NCBI GenBank assembly: GCA_035530375.1
Contig: DATKUY010000057.1
Span: 62,001-126,000 of the forward strand
Length of the DNA stretch: 64,000 bases
Source of the DNA: Sulfuricella sp035530375
Lineage (GTDB): Bacteria; Pseudomonadota; Gammaproteobacteria; Burkholderiales; Sulfuricellaceae
Direction: 5' to 3'
Part shown: one piece after another, positions 58,222-64,000 of the stretch
Layout: each line of letters opens with the position of its first letter
Numbering within the stretch: the first letter of the stretch is position 1
Notes under the pieces: model-generated
Databases searched by the model: none
What the model was told of the DNA's origin: nothing
The model's input: only the letters and a program-made list of their open reading frames with translations
Made by a program: the position numbers and the translations under genes

Positions 58222-60360
58222 ATGGGATTTTTCAGCTTTTTCAGGGGAAAGCGCGGCCAGGATGAACCGGTCGGGACGATGCCGGAACTGGCAGTGAATA
58301 CCGTCATGGTAATGAGCGGGCTGCGACAAATGGCTACAGAGACGGGCCGTCCACTACCGCTTATCGGCGAAAAACCCTTTAAAACACAGCTAAAAATACT
58401 GGGCGGCGTGTGGATCGTCGCCGTGGTTTTTTCGCTCGTCCCCCTGCTTTGGTACGGCGTGAGCCTGTACATCCTGAAGCAACAAACCGGCATTTCTACG
58501 GAAATGCAGATGCTGACGCAGAAGATCGAAAAAAACGCGCGGCAGGCAGTGTATGGCAACCCCGCTGCCTTTGAGCAACTGAAGGAAAACGATCGCCGCT
58601 TCTCCGCCCTGATTAAAATTCTGATGGCGGGCGAAGGCGGCGTGCCCGCCTCGCCGGACGCGCTGCAACCGCTGCTGAGGGATATAAACGGGCAGTGGAC
58701 CGGAATGCGCAAGGACACCGGCCTGATTCTGGCGCAGGAAAAGAACCTGATACTCGTGAACAACAGCGTTGCGGGGATTAACGCCACCAACAAGCCATTG
58801 CTGGAGAAGGCCGAGGCCGCCGTCGCGCGGCTGGAGCAGACCGGGGCGGGCGCGCAGGAAGTCGCCGCCGCGGGCCTGTTGAGGATGATGTCCGAGCGCA
58901 TCGTGAAAAACGCCAACGCCTTGCTGTCGAGACCCGTTGTCAATCCTGAAGATGCGCTCCTGCTGGGCAAGAACATCGGCGCCATTCACGGCATTTTGTC
59001 GGGCTTGCTGAACGGCAGCGAAGAACTGCACCTGAGCGCCGTCAAGGATCCGGGGGCGCGAAAGGCGCTGGAAGATTTCAATGAAACGTTCGGTGGTTTC
59101 GCCGCACATGACGACAAAATCCTGGGCGACGTCAATGGCCTGGTCGAGGCAAAAAACGCCCAACAAGCTTTGTTCAAGGCCGGCGACAGGCTGCTCGACA
59201 CCGTTCACCAGCTGACCGACGGGTACAACAAGAACGTCAGCAACGGCTGGCTGGAGGCGGTTCTGACGCTTGTTTTTGCCGGCTTCGCATTGCTGTTTGC
59301 CGCGCTGTTCGTCAAGGTGCTGCTTGACGATGCCAAACGGCGTGCCGCCCTGAGCGAGCAGGAAAACCGGCGCAACCAGGAGGCGATCCTTCGGCTGCTC
59401 GATGAAATGGGCAATCTGGCGGAGGGCGATCTGACGGTGCGCGCGCGCGTGACCGAGGACATCACCGGCGCAATCGCCGACTCCATCAACTATGCGATCG
59501 ATGAATTGCGGGCACTGGTGGAGGGGGTGAACAAGGTCACCGAACAGGTGACGCGGGCCTCCCGTGAGGCGCAGATCACCTCCGAACATCTGTTGCGGGC
59601 ATCGGAAAAACAGTCGGGCGAGATCGGGGAAACCAGTGCGGCGGTGCGGCAGATGGTCGATTCCATCAACGAAGTGTCGGCCAGTTCGGCGGAATCGGCG
59701 AAAGTTGCGCAGCAATCCCTGCAAGCCGCTGAAAAAGGCGCCGCGGCGGTGCAAAATTCGATTGCCGGCATGAACGAGATTCGCGGGCAGATTCAGGAGA
59801 CGGCGAAACGGATCAAGCGGCTGGGCGAAAACTCCCAGGAAATCAGCGAAATCGTCGAGCTGATTTCCGATATCACCGAACAAACCAATATTCTGGCGCT
59901 AAACGCGGCGATTCAGGCCGCTTCCGCAGGAGAGGCAGGCCGCGGCTTCTCCGTCGTGGCCGAGGAAGTGCAGCGGCTGGCCGAGCGCTCGGCCGAAGCG
60001 ACCAAGCAGATCGGCGCAATCGTCAAGATCATACAAACCGACACCCACGATGCGGTGGCAGCGATGGAACAGAGCACCCAAGGCGTGGTGGAAGGCGCCA
60101 GGCTGTCGGATGCGGCCGGCCAGACCTTGTCCGAAATCGAACAGGTGTCGCGAAATCTGGCCGACCTGATCGAAACCATCTCCCAGGCAACCCAGGCGCA
60201 GGCGCAAGCCGCCGGCAAGGTGGCGAGGAACATGCAGGGCATTCAGGACATTACCAACCAGACCACGGACGGCACCAAACAAACCGCATCCTCCGTGGGG
60301 CAGATGACAGCGCTGGCTACCGAACTGAGAGATTCGGTGGCGGGCTTCAAACTTTCATAG
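58222..60360 (+). CDS. pilJ: Methyl-accepting chemotaxis protein PilJ
   Basis: A 712-residue transmembrane chemoreceptor. Two transmembrane helices (about 58-80 and 342-367) bracket a periplasmic domain of type IV pili methyl-accepting type. A HAMP-like linker follows, then the signalling hairpin whose tip is conserved (ITEQTNILALNAAIQAASAG near 555-575). ATG 58222 with GGAG upstream is chosen over an earlier start inside pilI. It should sense a surface or pilus-related signal and control ChpA through PilI. Confidence 0.94.
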   Translation: MGFFSFFRGKRGQDEPVGTMPELAVNTVMVMSGLRQMATETGRPLPLIGEKPFKTQLKILGGVWIVAVVFSLVPLLWYGVSLYILKQQTGISTEMQMLTQKIEKNARQAVYGNPAAFEQLKENDRRFSALIKILMAGEGGVPASPDALQPLLRDINGQWTGMRKDTGLILAQEKNLILVNNSVAGINATNKPLLEKAEAAVARLEQTGAGAQEVAAAGLLRMMSERIVKNANALLSRPVVNPEDALLLGKNIGAIHGILSGLLNGSEELHLSAVKDPGARKALEDFNETFGGFAAHDDKILGDVNGLVEAKNAQQALFKAGDRLLDTVHQLTDGYNKNVSNGWLEAVLTLVFAGFALLFAALFVKVLLDDAKRRAALSEQENRRNQEAILRLLDEMGNLAEGDLTVRARVTEDITGAIADSINYAIDELRALVEGVNKVTEQVTRASREAQITSEHLLRASEKQSGEIGETSAAVRQMVDSINEVSASSAESAKVAQQSLQAAEKGAAAVQNSIAGMNEIRGQIQETAKRIKRLGENSQEISEIVELISDITEQTNILALNAAIQAASAGEAGRGFSVVAEEVQRLAERSAEATKQIGAIVKIIQTDTHDAVAAMEQSTQGVVEGARLSDAAGQTLSEIEQVSRNLADLIETISQATQAQAQAAGKVARNMQGIQDITNQTTDGTKQTASSVGQMTALATELRDSVAGFKLS

Positions 60361-60373
60361 GCAACGAAAACGC

Positions 60374-63300
60374 ATGGCCATCGAGTTGGACATCGGCCCG
60401 CTGACCTGGGTCAAAGGCGAGATCGATCAGGCGCTGGATCTGGCCAGGCAAAGCCTGTCCGGTTTTCTCGATAATACCGGCGATTTTTCCCCTCTGCGCT
60501 TTTGCCAGACCCATCTGCACCAGGTGACCGGGGCGATCCAGATGGTCGGCCTGGAGGGGGCGGCATGCGTCAGCACCGCGATCGAAAAAGGCGTGGCGGC
60601 GCTGGAGCAGCAGCAGGCTGATTCCTCCGTCGCCAATGTTGAAGCCATTGACGAGGCGATTTCCGCGCTATCCCGATATCTTGCCGACCTGCTCGATGGC
60701 GAGCCGGACGTGCCGCTCAAGCTTTTTCCGGTTTACAGGAAGCTGCATGAAATCCGTGGCGCCACGGATTTCGCCGAAAGCGACCTGTTCTTTCCCGACC
60801 TGTCCGAGCGCGCACCGAAAGATCCGGTGGCCCAGCCCTTGGCCGAGGTCGAGCTTCCGGTGCTGGCCAGGGCTGAACGGGCGCGCTACCAGTGGGGCTT
60901 GCTGAAATTCCTGCGCGACAATGGCGATCTCGAAGGAATAGAGGCAATGCGCGCCGCGCTGCTGGCAATCGAGCGGGCCCAGCCGCAACCGGCGCAGCGG
61001 ACATTCTGGTGGGTGGCGGGGGGACTGGTCGAAAGCCTGATCGACAAAGGGGCAAACCTCGACATCGAAGACAAGCGCCTGCTCGGCAAGCTCGATCAGC
61101 AAATCCGCAAGCTCGCCGATTCCTCGTTCAAGGTGGCGGAGCGCCTGCTGCGCGATGTGCTGTATCGCGTGGCGTGCAGCGAGCCGGTCGGCGAACGGGT
61201 CAAACAGGTCAAGCGCGCATTCGACCTGGACGCCTGCCTGCCGCCGGCTGCATTGGCCGGCGCGGCGCAGATCGCCGCCAGCCGCAAGGCACGGGGGAAA
61301 CCGTTGCCGCTGCCGGCGGCGCCGGAAATCCAGGCCAGCCTGCAGCGGATCGAAGAGGTGCTGGACGCTTTCTTCAGGGATACGGCTAAACGGCGTGATA
61401 TTCCCGCCCTCGAACCCGTCCTCGAACAGGTTTCCGACGTCCTGAAAAACCTTGGGCTGGAAAAGGCCGACCAACTGTTCGCCGCCTGTCGCGCCAGCAT
61501 CCGGCGTTTTGCCGATCCCGCCTACGAGCCCGGTCTGCGGGAGATGGAGGGCGTGGCCGAAGGACTGAGCAGCCTGGGTTCATACCTCGGGGAAATCCAG
61601 CGTGGCCGCGCGGATGCGGAAAAAACCATCGAACGCATATGGGCGCGTCTGACGGGCGAACCGGAACAGGATGCGGGCGACCGGCCCCCGGCGGCATTTC
61701 CGGAAGAGGCCGTGCCGGCAACGGAAGAAGCCGCATTGCCGCCCGCAGCCGAAATGATGATCGGCGATACCGCCATGCCGCGCGCGCTCTTCGATATCTT
61801 CATGCCTGAAGCCAAACAACGGGTCGCGGTTCTGCAGGAAGAGCTGGCGCGCCTGGAGGAGCATCCGGATGTGCCGGTCAGGGAAGAGTTCATGCGTGCG
61901 GCCCACACCCTGTGCGGAATCTCGCGCACAGCAGGGTTACCGGCGCTGGCCGATCTCGGTTTCGGGCTCGAGGAGTGGCTCACGGAAATGCTGAAGCATC
62001 CGCAGCCGGCCAGAGGCAAGCAGATCGCCGTTACCGGCGACGCGGTCGTCGCGTTGAACCTGATGGTGCAGGCGGTAGAACGGCAAATAATGCCCAAACC
62101 GGCCAGGCAGTTGATGCGCTCGTTGCAGGCGCTGGTCAAGAAGGCGCGCGCGGAACGGGAAAAAGCGGCGATGGCGGAGCGTGCGGTTGGCCGGGCTGTT
62201 GGGTTCGTGGCGGCGGCCCCGGCGACGACAGCATCCCGCGACGACATCGACCCGGAGGTGCTGCCCCTGTTTCTGGAGGAAGCAGAGAGCCTGTATCCGT
62301 TGATCGGCGCGCAGATGCGCTGCTGGCGGGAGGAGCCCGCAGACCGGCCGGCGCCGCAGGAGCTGCAGCGTTCGCTGCATACGTTCAAGGGCGGCGCCCG
62401 CATGGCCGGTGCGCTGCAATTGGGCGACCTGATCCACAATCTGGAAGCGCGGGTTGTCGATGCAATGGGCGGCGGTGCGCCGTCGGCAGCCCTGTTCGAC
62501 CGGCTTTTTGCCGGTTACGACCGGATCGGCGGAGTGCTGGGTCGGCTGCGGGCCAAGCCCGAGGCGCCGGTTGCCGTCGGAGAACCGGCGTCTCCGCCAA
62601 TGGAAAAACCCGGCGCGCAGCAACTGCGGGTAAGCATTGATGTACTGGACCGGCTGGTCAACGAAGCGGGCGAAATCAGCATTGCGCGTTCCCGCGTCGA
62701 GGCCGAGATGCAGGGCTTCAAGCAGTCGCTGCTGGAATTGACGGAAAACGTCGTTCGCCTGCGCGGCCAGGTGCGCGAGATTGAAATCCAGGCGGAAAGC
62801 CGGATGCAGTCGAGCCACGGCGGCGGGGCGGCCGAAGTGTTCGACCCGCTTGAATTCGACCGCTTCACCCGCTTTCAGGAGTTGACCCGGCTTCTGGCCG
62901 AATCCGTCAACGATGTTTCCACCGTGCAGCAGGGCCTGCTGAAAAACCTGGGCGAAGCCGATACGGCGCTGCGCCATCAGGCGCGGCAGAGCCACGACCT
63001 GCAGCAGGACCTGATGCGCATCCGCACCGTGCCGCTGTCCAGCATCGCCGAGCGGCTCCAGCGCATCGTGCGGCAAACCGCCGAAGAGCTGGGCAAGAAG
63101 GCCGGGCTGGAGATTCAGGGCGGAGAGGTGGAACTGGATCGCGGCGTGCTGGAAAAAATGATTGCGCCGTTCGAACACCTGTTGCGCAATTCACTGGCGC
63201 ATGGCGTGGAAAACGCCGCCGAGCGGCGACGCGCCGGCAAGCCGGAAAGCGGAGCAATCCGCCTCGACGCGCATCAGGAGGGCAATGAGATCGCGCTGAC

Positions 63301-64000
63301 GTTAAGCGACGACGGTGCCGGGTTCGATCTGGCCGGCATCCGCAGCCAGGCGGTCGCGCTCGGCAGGCTGGCGCCGCACAGCGAAATCGAGCCGGCCCGC
63401 CTGATCGACATGATGTTCGACCCCGGTTTTTCCACTGCCACGGAAGTGACCCAGGTTGCTGGCCGCGGCATCGGCCTGGACGTGGCGCGCAGCGAGATTG
63501 CCGGCCTTGGCGGGCGGATCGACGCGGCGCCCGGCGCCGATGGCGGTGCGGTTTTCACCATCTATCTGCCGCTTACCCTGGCCGTGACGCAGGCCGTGCT
63601 GGTGCGCTGCGGCGAGAAAATCCATGCCCTGCCCTCGGCGATGGTGGAGCTGGTGCAGGAATTCAAGGCCGCCGCGCTGGAAGAGTGTTGCCGCAAAGGC
63701 GAGATCGATTGGCAGAATAACCGCTATCCCCTGTTTTATCTGGCGCGGCTTCTGGGCGAGAGGGAAAGCATGCCGGAGCCGCACCGCCACAATCCGGTGC
63801 TGTTCCTCAAGAGCGGCAGCCAGCGCGTTGCAGTGCGGGTGGACGAAATCATCGGCAGCCGCGAGGCCGTGGTCAAGAATATCGGTCCGCAGCTTGCCCG
63901 CATACCCGGCATCGCCGGAGCGACGGTACTGGGAAATGGCCGCGTCGCGCTGATTATCAACCCGTTGCCGCTGGCGCAACGCATGGCGCGGCAGACGCCC
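60374..64000 (+). CDS. chpA: Chemotaxis-type hybrid kinase ChpA/PilL, cut by the window end
   Basis: The frame runs open for 1209 codons from ATG 60374 to the window edge. Visible parts: an N-terminal Hpt-like region; a classical Hpt with AAHTLCGISRTAGL (near residue 508); another with SLHTFKGGARMAGA (near 667); a dimerisation region from about 750; and the HATPase domain with N-box HLLRNSLAHGVEN (near 938), DDGAGFD and VAGRGIGLDVAR. A CheW domain starts near 1060. A C-terminal receiver domain is expected beyond the edge. It phosphorylates PilG and PilH under control of PilJ. Confidence 0.95.
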   Translation, partial: MAIELDIGPLTWVKGEIDQALDLARQSLSGFLDNTGDFSPLRFCQTHLHQVTGAIQMVGLEGAACVSTAIEKGVAALEQQQADSSVANVEAIDEAISALSRYLADLLDGEPDVPLKLFPVYRKLHEIRGATDFAESDLFFPDLSERAPKDPVAQPLAEVELPVLARAERARYQWGLLKFLRDNGDLEGIEAMRAALLAIERAQPQPAQRTFWWVAGGLVESLIDKGANLDIEDKRLLGKLDQQIRKLADSSFKVAERLLRDVLYRVACSEPVGERVKQVKRAFDLDACLPPAALAGAAQIAASRKARGKPLPLPAAPEIQASLQRIEEVLDAFFRDTAKRRDIPALEPVLEQVSDVLKNLGLEKADQLFAACRASIRRFADPAYEPGLREMEGVAEGLSSLGSYLGEIQRGRADAEKTIERIWARLTGEPEQDAGDRPPAAFPEEAVPATEEAALPPAAEMMIGDTAMPRALFDIFMPEAKQRVAVLQEELARLEEHPDVPVREEFMRAAHTLCGISRTAGLPALADLGFGLEEWLTEMLKHPQPARGKQIAVTGDAVVALNLMVQAVERQIMPKPARQLMRSLQALVKKARAEREKAAMAERAVGRAVGFVAAAPATTASRDDIDPEVLPLFLEEAESLYPLIGAQMRCWREEPADRPAPQELQRSLHTFKGGARMAGALQLGDLIHNLEARVVDAMGGGAPSAALFDRLFAGYDRIGGVLGRLRAKPEAPVAVGEPASPPMEKPGAQQLRVSIDVLDRLVNEAGEISIARSRVEAEMQGFKQSLLELTENVVRLRGQVREIEIQAESRMQSSHGGGAAEVFDPLEFDRFTRFQELTRLLAESVNDVSTVQQGLLKNLGEADTALRHQARQSHDLQQDLMRIRTVPLSSIAERLQRIVRQTAEELGKKAGLEIQGGEVELDRGVLEKMIAPFEHLLRNSLAHGVENAAERRRAGKPESGAIRLDAHQEGNEIALTLSDDGAGFDLAGIRSQAVALGRLAPHSEIEPARLIDMMFDPGFSTATEVTQVAGRGIGLDVARSEIAGLGGRIDAAPGADGGAVFTIYLPLTLAVTQAVLVRCGEKIHALPSAMVELVQEFKAAALEECCRKGEIDWQNNRYPLFYLARLLGERESMPEPHRHNPVLFLKSGSQRVAVRVDEIIGSREAVVKNIGPQLARIPGIAGATVLGNGRVALIINPLPLAQRMARQTP

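Overview
The window reads as chromosomal DNA of a GC-rich, Gram-negative betaproteobacterium, most likely a chemolithotrophic sulfur- or iron-oxidising type (Sulfuricella/Gallionella-like; an inference from gene content, not a match). Pointers are the pilMNOPQ-aroKB-dgt-gltBD order, System II cytochrome c maturation (ResB/CcsA), a di-haem cytochrome c4, a DsrS-like protein, a FccB-like (flavocytochrome c sulfide dehydrogenase) flavoprotein and a 2-oxoacid:ferredoxin oxidoreductase operon. No tRNA, rRNA, CRISPR array, prophage or intact insertion sequence was seen.

Layout. 1-4.4 kb: the end of a ParA-like ATPase, then on the minus strand a NarL/LuxR response regulator and argS-SPOR protein-dsbA. 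4.6-10.9 kb: a TetR regulator with a tripartite RND efflux pump. 11.1-17.2 kb (minus): a tightly overlapping five-gene operon korA-korB-FeS protein-FrdA/NadB-like flavoprotein-NuoF-like protein. 17.9-19.7 kb: a CBS protein overlapping an ArsB/NhaD-type transporter. 19.7-32.1 kb (minus): priA, hemE, gltD, gltB, dgt, aroB, aroK. 32.2-37.3 kb (minus): pilQPONM, divergent from the PBP1A gene. 39.9-41.8 kb (minus): hemB and engB, with a probable unannotated small RNA on the plus strand between them. 42-45.9 kb: cytochrome c4, resB, ccsA. 46-49.7 kb (minus): DsrS-like, metallopeptidase/VWA-like and MoxR-like genes separated by palindromic repeats. 50-53.5 kb: three successive genes with twin-arginine signals (FccB-like flavoprotein, Rieske protein, amidohydrolase-like protein). 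53.6-56.4 kb (minus): hemL, thiE, thiD. 56.7-64 kb: pilG-pilH-pilI-pilJ-chpA, the twitching chemosensory system, with chpA running off the end.

How it fits together. The pilus assembly cluster and the Pil-Chp chemosensory cluster give a type IV pilus machine and its control. hemE, hemB and hemL plus ccsA/resB supply haem and attach it to exported cytochromes such as the c4 gene. The Kor operon joins a CoA-dependent 2-oxoacid oxidoreductase to FrdAB-like and NADH-binding-like subunits, suggesting soluble redox coupling between NAD(H), fumarate/succinate and 2-oxoglutarate.

The most interesting items are the Kor/Frd/NuoF operon, the C-rich-loop small RNA candidate between hemB and engB, the FccB-like and Rieske pair that both lack expected cysteines, and two families of long inverted intergenic repeats.
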